Source: Halocynthiibacter styelae (GTDB lineage: Bacteria > Pseudomonadota > Alphaproteobacteria > Rhodobacterales > Rhodobacteraceae). From it: a DNA stretch of 64,000 nucleotides. The stretch lies in NCBI RefSeq assembly GCF_016123485.1, contig NZ_JADCKQ010000013.1, forward strand, positions 1-64,000, in the 5' to 3' direction. A model generated the notes under the pieces. It was not told the DNA's origin and searched no databases. It was given only the letters and a program-made list of their open reading frames with translations. Shown piece after piece: positions 1-8,157 of the stretch (positions are counted from its first letter, which is position 1; every line of letters begins with the position of its first letter). The position numbers and the translations under genes are program-made.

Positions 1-77
1 CGCTGTCTGAGGAACAGGCGTCCTACATCGGCGTCACACCAGAAGGCCCTTTCAAGCCAGAACACTACCGCTACTAA
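1..77 (+). CDS. ahcY: Adenosylhomocysteinase, C-terminal end (partial)
   Basis: Reading from base 3, the window opens inside a reading frame that ends at the TAA at 75-77. The last 24 residues contain YIGVTPEGPFKP and end in HYRY, which is the highly conserved C-terminal tail of S-adenosyl-L-homocysteine hydrolase. That cytosolic NAD-dependent enzyme splits S-adenosylhomocysteine into adenosine and homocysteine and so keeps methylation reactions running. The tail carries the conserved Lys and Tyr that reach into the neighbouring subunit's cofactor site. Everything upstream lies outside the window, so start and length cannot be judged. A strong hairpin terminator follows 20 bases after the stop codon. 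Confidence 0.88.
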   Translation, partial: LSEEQASYIGVTPEGPFKPEHYRY

Positions 78-96
78 GAGTCATAAAAAGCCAAAG

Positions 97-125
97 AAAC
101 AGCCGCCATCTGGCGGCTGTTTTTG
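97..125 (+). terminator. Rho-independent terminator after ahcY
   Basis: An 11-bp perfect stem (97-107 with 112-122, GC-rich core CAGCCGCC/GGCGGCTG) with a 4-nt loop is followed by a short T-rich run. It lies between ahcY and the convergent glycosyltransferase gene. The A-rich sequence on its left side means it could also work for the minus-strand gene ending at 164. Confidence 0.85.
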
Positions 126-163
126 TTTGCAAAAGCTGACTGTGTGCAGCCTGAACTGAAAAC

Positions 164-2404
164 CTAATGTTGGGTTTCCGTTTTTTCCACTGTGAAGAAG
201 AAGTCTTCTGCTAAGTCCTTCTCTACCACTTCATCGGGTACGGAGGCCGGACCGGCGAGGAAGACATTCATCCCGAAATATTTGTGCATTCGTGACAAGC
301 GCTGAAGGCGAGGGCTGTTCAGTTCTTCATAGAAGGCCGCATTTGCCGATGTTGCACGCAACTCGTTGATTTTCTCACGGTGTTTGCGCACAGAATATTC
401 ATGGGCGGCGGCAATCTCGGGATCAGACATGAGCTTTTCCAGCTCTGCACGCAGGGCCGGAAGCATACGGTGAATACTGCGGTCCTCATCGCCATTGTTA
501 TTCATCCGAAACCAATAGGCGAGACCCTGATCCCGTTCCACATGGTTCACCCGTCCGCGGTCTCGTTTCACGAGGAAGCTTTCTGAATTGCGCACGGCAT
601 AATGGTTCAGTGACACAAGATCATAGCCCCAGGTAGAAGTCGTGGAACGCCAGGCATTACGATAATCTTTCTGGGGCATCGGTTTGCCCGACCCGTTCAC
701 CCAGTTGATCTTATCGTAAAGCTGTGCATTCAGACCTTTGGGCCGATGCACGCCCATTTTCTTGAAGATACCAAGATTGCGATAAAGGGTTTTGAACCCC
801 CAGGCCTGATGCGGACGGGGGCAGAATTCCGGGGCGCACAGTGTATAGGCCTCGGTGGTCAGTTCATCCTTGAAGTCTTCCCGATCACCATTGCCAAACA
901 GCCGCCAGGTCATGGAAATCATATTCATGTCTGGCAGCGCTTCAAACAGACTTTTCAGAGTGCCATCCCCGGTTTTGATCGTGATGAATTCATCCACGTC
1001 AATATGTGTCAGCCAGTCGCTGGTCTGAACGGTTTCTTCTTCCATGGCGGCAAACATGGCGGCGTGCTGGGGTTTCAGCCCCATTTCACGGAAGGGATTC
1101 TGACGGTGCTGCAGATAGCCTTTTTCCTGCAACAGATCAAAGAACGTATCCGTGCCGTCATTACAGTCATTGGTGTAGACGTAGAAATCAGTCACCCCGA
1201 TCACCCGGTGATAGGCGAGCCATTCCAGCAGGAACGGGCCTTCGTTTTTCATGCAGGTGACAAGGGTGACAGAACCCTCACGGATCTTTTTGGGTGCGGT
1301 TAACTTGGGTGGCAGAACCGGCTTATAGGCCAGAAGGTTTTCAGAGAGGGATTTAAGGGCGTCGTCGACAATCAGGCTTGATTTTGGGGCCAGCTTCCCG
1401 GTTTCAACCCCCGGATGTCGGATCGCCATGGCGCGATAGAATTGCAGGGGTAAAGAGGTGCCTGGATGAGCTTTGGGAATGTTGCGTACGCGCCAACGTA
1501 GCTGAGGTGCGATACGTGAGGGTACAACACACCAACGCGGTAAAACACTGCTTTGATCAAACTGGCGACAGATGTGGTCACCGAAGCGCGGCAGGCCTTT
1601 GTCGCGGGATCTCCAGGGAAAACACAATGTTCCGGCCAGGGGCAGGAATTCTCCAGAGCTCTGCTTTGCCTCATCAAACAGGGTGCTGTCAGGAATGGGG
1701 GGAACAAAATCACTGACATCCAGGTTGGCCACTGCTGCAGCCTCATTCAGGTAGGCGTGGCGGGCGTATTCCCAGATTTGCATGGCGGCCAGCGGACTGG
1801 TTTCGGGATCTGCTTCAGGTAAATCCATCCGGTCCTTGCCTGGGGCAGTCGGGCAGTTAAACGGGTGTGTTGCAGGGGGCAGATCTGGTGCGCCGAGTGG
1901 TGCGTCAAACTCCAGGCAGATCAGCTTTTTCAACGCTTTGATACGCTTACTGCGACGAATAACTTCGCTTATCAGTTTTTCGGCATCGCCGCGGAAAAGA
2001 AGAAGTACGCCTTCCAGCCCATGATGTTCTACGTAGTATTGCAGCCACATCATCACAGATTTTGCGGCCTGGCCGTTCACCTCTGCGAAAAGCACGTTCA
2101 TGCCCCGAAAAGCTTCGGTCTGGACTGGGCGGGGTTTCAGAACTTTCTTCTCTCCGGCGACGGAGATCATCAATGGTTCGTCTGGTTGCAGATCGTTGAG
2201 GAAAACAACGGGTGCATTGCCCAGGGTAAAGCGCGTTTCTTCGTTCAGGTTTTCGCTGAACTCAATATCTTCAATGTCGGTGTCATTTTTGAAGAAAGCT
2301 TTGGCACTTTGGTCATCAGTCAGGATGTCCAGCAGCGTCCCTGCGCGAAATGAATGGGTGGTGATACGTGTATGTACGCGAGAGGCCGTGAGATTTTCAG
2401 ACAT
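164..2404 (-). CDS. Family 2-like glycosyltransferase with a degenerate N-terminal repeat
   Basis: Predicted 746-residue cytosolic glycosyltransferase. The C-terminal half (about residues 377-620) has the GT-A pattern of the Glyco_tranf_2_4 / GT92-like group: a VTCMKNEGPFLLEW nucleotide-binding strand and a metal-binding HIDVDEF motif near residue 467, then a VHRP segment. The N-terminal region (about 101-170) looks like a second, decayed copy: a GMNVLFAEVNG strand followed by WLQYYVEHHG in place of NEGPFLLEWLAYHRVIG, with no DxD. I chose the ATG at 2404 because AAGG lies 9 nt upstream; the frame stays open for 35 codons further with no better start. It is divergent from the UDP-glucuronate epimerase gene and shares its promoter region (2405-2576). 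Donor and acceptor sugars are unknown. A shorter paralogue lies at 7117-8085. Confidence 0.72.
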   Translation of the reverse strand: MSENLTASRVHTRITTHSFRAGTLLDILTDDQSAKAFFKNDTDIEDIEFSENLNEETRFTLGNAPVVFLNDLQPDEPLMISVAGEKKVLKPRPVQTEAFRGMNVLFAEVNGQAAKSVMMWLQYYVEHHGLEGVLLLFRGDAEKLISEVIRRSKRIKALKKLICLEFDAPLGAPDLPPATHPFNCPTAPGKDRMDLPEADPETSPLAAMQIWEYARHAYLNEAAAVANLDVSDFVPPIPDSTLFDEAKQSSGEFLPLAGTLCFPWRSRDKGLPRFGDHICRQFDQSSVLPRWCVVPSRIAPQLRWRVRNIPKAHPGTSLPLQFYRAMAIRHPGVETGKLAPKSSLIVDDALKSLSENLLAYKPVLPPKLTAPKKIREGSVTLVTCMKNEGPFLLEWLAYHRVIGVTDFYVYTNDCNDGTDTFFDLLQEKGYLQHRQNPFREMGLKPQHAAMFAAMEEETVQTSDWLTHIDVDEFITIKTGDGTLKSLFEALPDMNMISMTWRLFGNGDREDFKDELTTEAYTLCAPEFCPRPHQAWGFKTLYRNLGIFKKMGVHRPKGLNAQLYDKINWVNGSGKPMPQKDYRNAWRSTTSTWGYDLVSLNHYAVRNSESFLVKRDRGRVNHVERDQGLAYWFRMNNNGDEDRSIHRMLPALRAELEKLMSDPEIAAAHEYSVRKHREKINELRATSANAAFYEELNSPRLQRLSRMHKYFGMNVFLAGPASVPDEVVEKDLAEDFFFTVEKTETQH

Positions 2405-2576
2405 ACATTCGTACCTTATCATTTCAGAAAAACAAACTATCTGCCGTTTTATACTAGATGATTGCAGCATTGCCAGACCAAGGTAGGAAGGGATGAAAAA
2501 AACCGACACTTGTTGTCATTCCAAAAATCACCTACGCATAGGGTGTTAACAATGGTCGTTTTGTCGGAGCTTTTTG

Positions 2577-3581
2577 ATGCCTGTTGCTCTCATCACCGGA
2601 TCTGCCGGGTTCATTGGTTTTCATCTTTCAGAACTGCTGCTGAAATCAGGATATAAAGTCATCGGTTTTGATGCGATGACGGATTACTATGATGTATCCA
2701 TGAAAACAGATCGCCATGCGCTGCTGGCGGAGTACCCGGAATTTGTAGCGGTTGAAGATCGTCTGGAGCGGGACGGCGCGCTTATGGATCTGATGGCGAC
2801 CTATAAGCCCGATGTTGTTGTGCATCTTGCTGCGCAGGCAGGTGTGCGTTACTCAATCGAGAACCCGGAAAGCTATGTTGAAGCGAACCTTATAGGTACG
2901 TTCCGTTTGCTGGAAGCGGCGCGCGCCCATCCCCCGCAACATATGCTTCTGGCCTCAACCTCATCTGCCTATGGGGCGAATACGGAAATGCCCTATTACG
3001 AGACCCAGAAGGCTGATCACCAGGTGTCTTTCTATGCGGCCACGAAGAAGGCCAATGAATCCATGGCCCATTCTTATGCGCATCTGTACGATGTTCCGGT
3101 TACGATGTTCCGGTTCTTCACGGTCTATGGCCCCTGGGGCCGGCCGGATATGGCGCTTTATAAGTTCACCCGCAATATCCTGAAGGGTGAGGCGATTGAT
3201 ATCTATAACCACGGCGATATGCAGCGTGATTTCACCTATGTCGAAGATCTGGTAATACGGATTAAATCCCTGCTGGATCGGGTGCCTGTTTCAGGTGAAG
3301 CGGTCAGCGAACGTGACAGTATCAGCCCTGTTGCCCCTTATCGCGTGGTCAATATTGGTACCGGCGCGCCACAGCAACTGCTTGATTTCATCACTGCGAT
3401 TGAAAGAGCTCTCGGCAAAGAGGCCATTCGCAATTATATGGATATGCAGCCTGGGGATGTGCATGCGACCTGGGCGGATACCGGCCTTCTGAACGATCTG
3501 ATCGGGCAGGCGCCGGTTACGGATATTAATGTCGGGGTCGGGGCCTTTATTGCCTGGTATCGCGACTATTACAAAGTTTGA
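2577..3581 (+). CDS. UDP-glucuronate 4-epimerase-like SDR enzyme
   Basis: Extended short-chain dehydrogenase/reductase of 334 residues. The Rossmann motif TGSAGFIG is at the N-terminus, the catalytic Ser lies in STSSAYG and the YxxxK pair (about Y153/K157) in YAATKK. The segments RFFTVYGPWGRPDMA and DFTYVEDL are typical of enzymes that convert UDP-glucuronate to UDP-galacturonate. It is followed 27 nt later by UDP-glucose dehydrogenase, which makes the UDP-glucuronate substrate, so the pair would supply UDP-GlcA and UDP-GalA for a surface polysaccharide. The ATG at 2577 is preferred over the in-frame TTG three bases before it because GGAG sits 7 nt upstream. UDP-glucose 4-epimerase activity is a less likely alternative. 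Confidence 0.85.
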   Translation: MPVALITGSAGFIGFHLSELLLKSGYKVIGFDAMTDYYDVSMKTDRHALLAEYPEFVAVEDRLERDGALMDLMATYKPDVVVHLAAQAGVRYSIENPESYVEANLIGTFRLLEAARAHPPQHMLLASTSSAYGANTEMPYYETQKADHQVSFYAATKKANESMAHSYAHLYDVPVTMFRFFTVYGPWGRPDMALYKFTRNILKGEAIDIYNHGDMQRDFTYVEDLVIRIKSLLDRVPVSGEAVSERDSISPVAPYRVVNIGTGAPQQLLDFITAIERALGKEAIRNYMDMQPGDVHATWADTGLLNDLIGQAPVTDINVGVGAFIAWYRDYYKV

Positions 3582-3608
3582 ACGGATGAAGAGTAAAGGA
3601 TCCTCCTG

Positions 3609-4931
3609 ATGCGTATCGCAATGATTGGAACCGGTTATGTGGGCCTTGTCTCTGGTGTCTGTTTCTCAGATTTCGGCCATGATGTGATCTGTGTCGATAA
3701 GAACCCGGAAAAGATTACCAGCCTGAATAACGGTGAAGTGCCGATCTATGAACCGGGCCTGGATGAACTTATGGCGAAGAATGCCGCTGCCGGCCGTCTG
3801 AGCTTTACCGAAGATCTGACCACCGCTGTAAAAGAGGCGGATGCGGTCTTTATTGCTGTTGGAACGCCTTCACGCCGTGGCGATGGTCACGCGGATCTGT
3901 CTTACGTTTATGCGGCAGCGGAAGAGATTGCCGGAAATCTGTCCGGCTATACTGTGGTTGTGACGAAATCCACCGTGCCTCTTGGGACAAACCGTAAGGT
4001 GCGCCAGATTATCCGCAAAGCAAACCCGGATGCGGAATTCGATGTGGCTTCTAACCCGGAATTCCTGCGTGAGGGGGCCGCGATTGATGACTTCATGCGT
4101 CCGGATCGTGTGGTTGTCGGTGCCGAAAGTGACGACGCAATTGAGGTGATGAACGAAATCTACCGCCCGCTTGCGCAACGGGATTTCCCGGTTCTGGTCA
4201 CTGGATTGGAATCTGCGGAAATGGTGAAATATGCCGCCAATGCCTTCCTTGCGACCAAAATCACCTTCATCAATGAAATTGCCGCGCTTTGTGAACGTAC
4301 CGGCGCCGATGTTGCAGAGGTTTCCAAAGGTATGGGGATGGATGCACGTATTGGTCCGAAGTTTCTTCAGGCAGGGCCAGGTTATGGCGGGTCATGCTTT
4401 CCGAAAGACACCTCAGCCCTGGCACGTATTGGCCAGGATCATGCGCGCCCCATGCAGATCGTTGAAACCGTTATTCAGGTGAATGAAGCGGTGAAACGCA
4501 GCATGGTCGACAAGCTGTTGGATCTTTGTGACGAGAATTTTAACGGCAAGAAGGTCGCAATCTTTGGCGCGACGTTTAAGCCTGACACGGATGATATGCG
4601 CGACGCGCCCTCGCTGACGATTGTTCCTGCTCTGGTGGGGGCTGGTGCAAAAGTGCGTATCTGCGATCCTCAGGGGCAAAAGGAAGGTGAAGAGCTTTTG
4701 CCCGGGGCCACCTGGCATGAGAACCCTTATCAGGCGGTACAGGGCTGTGATCTTCTGGTGGTATTGACGGAATGGAATGAATTCCGCGGCCTTGACCTGA
4801 AGAAGGTCGTGAAGAAAATGAACACGCCGCACCTAGCGGATCTGCGCAATATCTATGATGAAAAAGATGTCAAACGCGCCGGATTTACGGCGTTGCAGCC
4901 TGTGGGACGTCAGGGCTTCAGGAAAGAATAA
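3609..4931 (+). CDS. ugd: UDP-glucose 6-dehydrogenase
   Basis: 440-residue enzyme oxidising UDP-glucose twice to UDP-glucuronate with two NAD+. Visible features are the N-terminal NAD-binding motif GTGYVGLV, the STVPLGT segment, the conserved SNPEFLREG, and the catalytic thiol C263 in GSCFPKD. The C-terminal UDP-binding Rossmann domain contains FGATFKPDTDDMRD. Full length for the family. An AAAGGA ribosome site precedes the ATG. It follows the epimerase gene by 27 nt and is probably cotranscribed with it and with the GSCFA gene downstream. Confidence 0.95.
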   Translation: MRIAMIGTGYVGLVSGVCFSDFGHDVICVDKNPEKITSLNNGEVPIYEPGLDELMAKNAAAGRLSFTEDLTTAVKEADAVFIAVGTPSRRGDGHADLSYVYAAAEEIAGNLSGYTVVVTKSTVPLGTNRKVRQIIRKANPDAEFDVASNPEFLREGAAIDDFMRPDRVVVGAESDDAIEVMNEIYRPLAQRDFPVLVTGLESAEMVKYAANAFLATKITFINEIAALCERTGADVAEVSKGMGMDARIGPKFLQAGPGYGGSCFPKDTSALARIGQDHARPMQIVETVIQVNEAVKRSMVDKLLDLCDENFNGKKVAIFGATFKPDTDDMRDAPSLTIVPALVGAGAKVRICDPQGQKEGEELLPGATWHENPYQAVQGCDLLVVLTEWNEFRGLDLKKVVKKMNTPHLADLRNIYDEKDVKRAGFTALQPVGRQGFRKE

Positions 4932-4973
4932 TTCTGTTCCAGGTTCACCAGTGGGGCGTTGAAAGGAAAAAAC

Positions 4974-6149
4974 ATGTGCGCTGCGAAAGCAATCAATCAT
5001 AACTTTCAGACGACTACGAAGAAAACCCGTGAATTCAGGACATGGTTTCGTGGTGACCACACACATTTCAATCCGACCCGGGCGCAGCTGGTGACAGTGG
5101 GCGGCGTTCCTGAGTATGTGCTGAAAGGCTGGTTGCCGGAAAAACCCCTGATTAAGCCAGATACACAGATCACAGCTTTTGGGTCCTGTTTTGCGGCCAA
5201 TATTTCCAATTGGTTATCCGGACGAAATTTCCGGGTGTTGAATAAGGAAGAAGATGCCAAGCGCGCTTATGTGGTAAGCTGTGGTGAAGGCATGGTAAAT
5301 TCCTTTGTGATCCGGCAACAGTTTGAATGGGCCTGGGAGGACAAGTGTTTCGATCAGCCGCTATGGCATGGGTATAACGCCCAGGATTACGGGTATGATC
5401 CGGAGATTCAGGCAGAAACCAAACGCATTTTCGACGAAACAGATGTGTTTATCCTGACCTTTGGCTTGTCAGAGGTCTGGTATGACGAACCTACAGGAAA
5501 TGTCTTCTGGCGTACCATTCCGAAAGATGTCTACGATCCGAAACGGCATAAGTTCCGGGTTTCTACTGTGGGTGAAAACCGTGAAAATCTGGAAGCAATC
5601 TATAAGTTGATCCGCAAGCACCGCCCGGATGCCAAAGTGATCATGACGCTGTCCCCTATCCCGCTTATTGCGACGTTCCGGGATAACTCTTGTCTGACAT
5701 CAAATTCGGTGTCCAAGGCCGTTCTGAGAGTGGCGATTGATGAAACCGTGCGCAAGTTTCAGGATGATGGCTACCTTTATTACTGGCCTTCATATGAAAT
5801 CGTAACGGACGTTCTGCAGTTGCCATATAAGCCAGACCGTCGCCATCCACATATTCCCGCACTGAATTACATTATGACATTGTTTGAACATGTATGGTGT
5901 GAAGCTGGTGAAGATAACCCCCCGCCGTCTTTGGAAGAAGCCTGGATTATTGCACAATCCGTGTCCGGCATTCTGCCTGCGGAACTGGAAGGAATTATTC
6001 GTCACAAACGTAAATGGAGGTTGCGTCAGATGGTAAACCGGGAAGAGCCTTTTTCATCTGACCCGGAGCTTGATGCGGTCTTCCGGGCACATTTGCGAGA
6101 AACTCTGAGCAGGTGGGATCGTGAGTCAGTCACTGACGATCCCACCTGA
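4974..6149 (+). CDS. GSCFA-family protein
   Basis: 391-residue protein of the GSCFA family, an SGNH-hydrolase-like group named after its conserved motif. The sequence shows AFGSCFAAN near residues 68-76, with the putative nucleophile Ser in the motif, and later blocks (FILTFGLSEVW, VIMTLSPIPL) like those of lipase/acyl-esterase folds. No signal peptide is visible. Members often sit in polysaccharide loci, where acetyl transfer or deacetylation is a reasonable guess, but the function is not established. The ATG at 4974 is preferred over a TTG at 4959 because a GAAAGGA site precedes it. The last codons and stop lie inside a 12-bp inverted repeat (6111-6147). Confidence 0.75.
   Translation: MCAAKAINHNFQTTTKKTREFRTWFRGDHTHFNPTRAQLVTVGGVPEYVLKGWLPEKPLIKPDTQITAFGSCFAANISNWLSGRNFRVLNKEEDAKRAYVVSCGEGMVNSFVIRQQFEWAWEDKCFDQPLWHGYNAQDYGYDPEIQAETKRIFDETDVFILTFGLSEVWYDEPTGNVFWRTIPKDVYDPKRHKFRVSTVGENRENLEAIYKLIRKHRPDAKVIMTLSPIPLIATFRDNSCLTSNSVSKAVLRVAIDETVRKFQDDGYLYYWPSYEIVTDVLQLPYKPDRRHPHIPALNYIMTLFEHVWCEAGEDNPPPSLEEAWIIAQSVSGILPAELEGIIRHKRKWRLRQMVNREEPFSSDPELDAVFRAHLRETLSRWDRESVTDDPT
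6111..6147. terminator. Perfect 12-bp hairpin overlapping the end of the GSCFA gene
   Basis: AGGTGGGATCGT (6111-6122) and ACGATCCCACCT (6136-6147) form a perfect stem with a 13-nt spacer. It covers the last coding triplets and the first base of the stop codon. No T-run follows on either strand, so it is not a textbook terminator. Its place between two convergent genes suggests a shared transcript-end or RNA-stabilising structure. Confidence 0.5.
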
Positions 6150-6212
6150 TTGGGTGCGGAACAGGACATAGAGGCCTGTTCTCAATGGAAAAGTAATATG
6201 GAGCTTGCGACG

Positions 6213-7085
6213 TCAGAGACGCGCAAGGTTTTCAAGATAGGCGCCATATTCGTTCTTTTGGTACTTTTTGGCACTTTTCAGCAGTGTTTCCCGGTCAATC
6301 CACCCGCGTCCAAATGCGATTTCTTCAGGTGATCCGGTTTGCAGGCCCTGACGTTTTTCAAGGGTGCGTACAAAATCACCAGCATCCAGAAGGCTGGTAT
6401 GAGTTCCGGTGTCCAGCCATGCAAATCCGCGACCCATGCGTTCGATATTCAACCGACCTTCAGCAAGGTACTGATCCAGCAGGGATGTGATTTCCAGCTC
6501 ATTCCGTGAGGAAGGTTTTACCTGGCGTGCTTTTTCTGGTGCGGTTCCATCAAGGAAATACAAACCGGTTACAGCAAAGTTCGTCGCAGGCTTTTCCGGC
6601 TTCTCTATGATTGATCGGACTGCGCCTGTTTCATCGAAATCTACAACACCGTAGCGTTCAGGATCTGTGACCTGGTATCCGAAAACAGTACAGTCAGTAC
6701 GCCGGTCAGCGGCCGCCAGAATATCTGTCAGGCCCTGTCCGAAGAAGATGTTATCCCCCAGGATCATGGCGGAAGGTGCGCCATCCAGGAAATCTTCAGC
6801 AAGAATGTAAGCCTGAGCAAGCCCATCAGGGCTTGGCTGTTCAATCCAGGTAAGCGACATGCCCCATTGGCTGCCATCCCCCATCAGGCGTCGAAACTGT
6901 GGGCCATCTTCCGGTGTGGTGACCACAGCAACCTCGCGGATTCCGGCCAACATAAGAATCGAAAGCGGATAGTAGATCATCGGCTTATTGTAGACCGGCA
7001 GAAGTTGCTTTGATACCGCTTCGGTGATTGGATAAAGCCGGGTGCCAGATCCGCCTGCGAGAATAATGCCTTTACGTTTCGTCAT
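6213..7085 (-). CDS. rmlA: Glucose-1-phosphate thymidylyltransferase
   Basis: 290-residue nucleotidyltransferase making dTDP-glucose from dTTP and glucose-1-phosphate. The N-terminal signature GIILAGGSGTRLYPIT, KQLLPVYNKPM and the internal ILGDNIFFG motif identify RmlA/RfbA, and the length is normal. The ATG at 7085 has a GGAGGA site 8 nt upstream; an upstream in-frame start at 7133 would overlap the glycosyltransferase before it. It is the last gene of a minus-strand series running from 12662 to 6213 (fdtA-like, fdtB-like, rmlB, glycosyltransferase-methyltransferase, glycosyltransferase, rmlA). It supplies the first step of that dTDP-sugar route. Confidence 0.94.
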   Translation of the reverse strand: MTKRKGIILAGGSGTRLYPITEAVSKQLLPVYNKPMIYYPLSILMLAGIREVAVVTTPEDGPQFRRLMGDGSQWGMSLTWIEQPSPDGLAQAYILAEDFLDGAPSAMILGDNIFFGQGLTDILAAADRRTDCTVFGYQVTDPERYGVVDFDETGAVRSIIEKPEKPATNFAVTGLYFLDGTAPEKARQVKPSSRNELEITSLLDQYLAEGRLNIERMGRGFAWLDTGTHTSLLDAGDFVRTLEKRQGLQTGSPEEIAFGRGWIDRETLLKSAKKYQKNEYGAYLENLARL

Positions 7086-7116
7086 AGCTGGTTGTCCTCC
7101 GGACAGGCTGTGTTTT

Positions 7117-8085
7117 TCAGGTGTAACCCACAATGTTTTCCAGGCAATGGATATAGAGATCCCGCATAGCCGGATTCTCTAGTTCAGCACTAAATCGTTT
7201 CTGATGTCTGCCGAAAGACCGCTCTGTAAGTTCCGATAGCTGATTTCCCGCCATGGCATCCATTCTGGCCATTTCTTCCTTCAGCTTTGCGCTGCGGTCA
7301 AACAGCACAGAATCACTTTCTGAATTATAGTTATGTATGTCCCAGTACCGGGTGTTCACCTGGTTCTCGACCTGATGCGCGCGACCTCTTGCAACTTTCA
7401 GAGTGAAGCTTTGGGCGTCTTTAATGATGTAGTGATTTACCTGCGCAAGCGCCCGATTTCCCGGATCCATGCTGCGCCAGTCTTCAAAGCGGAACGTGCC
7501 TTTTGGCATTCCGGAACCATTTACAAAGGTCGTGTCCTCATGGTTTTCTTTCGGGACAGGACGATGCACGCCTGGTCTGCGAAAGCGATCCGGACGAAAG
7601 AGAGCTTTATGTGGGGAAGGGGCTTTTGACACCCGATCATGTGCTTCTGCACCAATAAAGCGTTCGGTGACCAGAGATGGGCTCATCTTTGTCTGAAAGC
7701 TGCTTCCAAAGCGTTTCCAGTTGATGAAAACCTCGTCGGTTTCAGGTAGGGCGTCAATAAGGGCCTGAATGGTCTGGTCCCCGGTGTTAACAACCAGGAA
7801 TTCATCCATATCCAGTGCCATTACCCAATCTGCATTCTGGTATTCATCCAGGAGGGTGACACGTCTGTAGGCGCGGACCTGATGCATATTCGGGTCTGCA
7901 TCGTTGTAGAAATATCTGATTGCCCCAATGCTTTCCAGCACCTTGAGGATAGCATGTGTCAGATCGGATGAATCGTTCTGATACACAATAATATTATCGA
8001 ACCCAACAAGGCGATGATGGGCAACCCATTCCCAGAAAAATGGCCCTTCATCTTTGGCAATAGTGACAAGAGTTGTGGCGTGCAT
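7117..8085 (-). CDS. Glycosyltransferase family 2-like protein
   Basis: 322-residue GT-A glycosyltransferase. It opens with VTIAKDEGPFFWEWVAHHR, carries a metal-binding LDMDEF motif near residue 98, and shares the PGVHRPV segment with the C-terminal half of the protein at 164-2404, so the two are paralogues. No membrane segment is evident. The ATG at 8085 has GAAGG upstream; the longer open frame to 8124 adds an Arg/Lys-rich tail without a ribosome site. It sits 31 nt before rmlA and 72 nt after the fused glycosyltransferase-methyltransferase gene, consistent with one operon. Substrates cannot be read from sequence. Confidence 0.75.
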   Translation of the reverse strand: MHATTLVTIAKDEGPFFWEWVAHHRLVGFDNIIVYQNDSSDLTHAILKVLESIGAIRYFYNDADPNMHQVRAYRRVTLLDEYQNADWVMALDMDEFLVVNTGDQTIQALIDALPETDEVFINWKRFGSSFQTKMSPSLVTERFIGAEAHDRVSKAPSPHKALFRPDRFRRPGVHRPVPKENHEDTTFVNGSGMPKGTFRFEDWRSMDPGNRALAQVNHYIIKDAQSFTLKVARGRAHQVENQVNTRYWDIHNYNSESDSVLFDRSAKLKEEMARMDAMAGNQLSELTERSFGRHQKRFSAELENPAMRDLYIHCLENIVGYT

Positions 8086-8157
8086 GTCTGACCTTCTGTT
8101 TTTACGGAGTTCTGACCGGTTCACATTAGGAACCGGCCAATCATCGGCGTTACAGAG

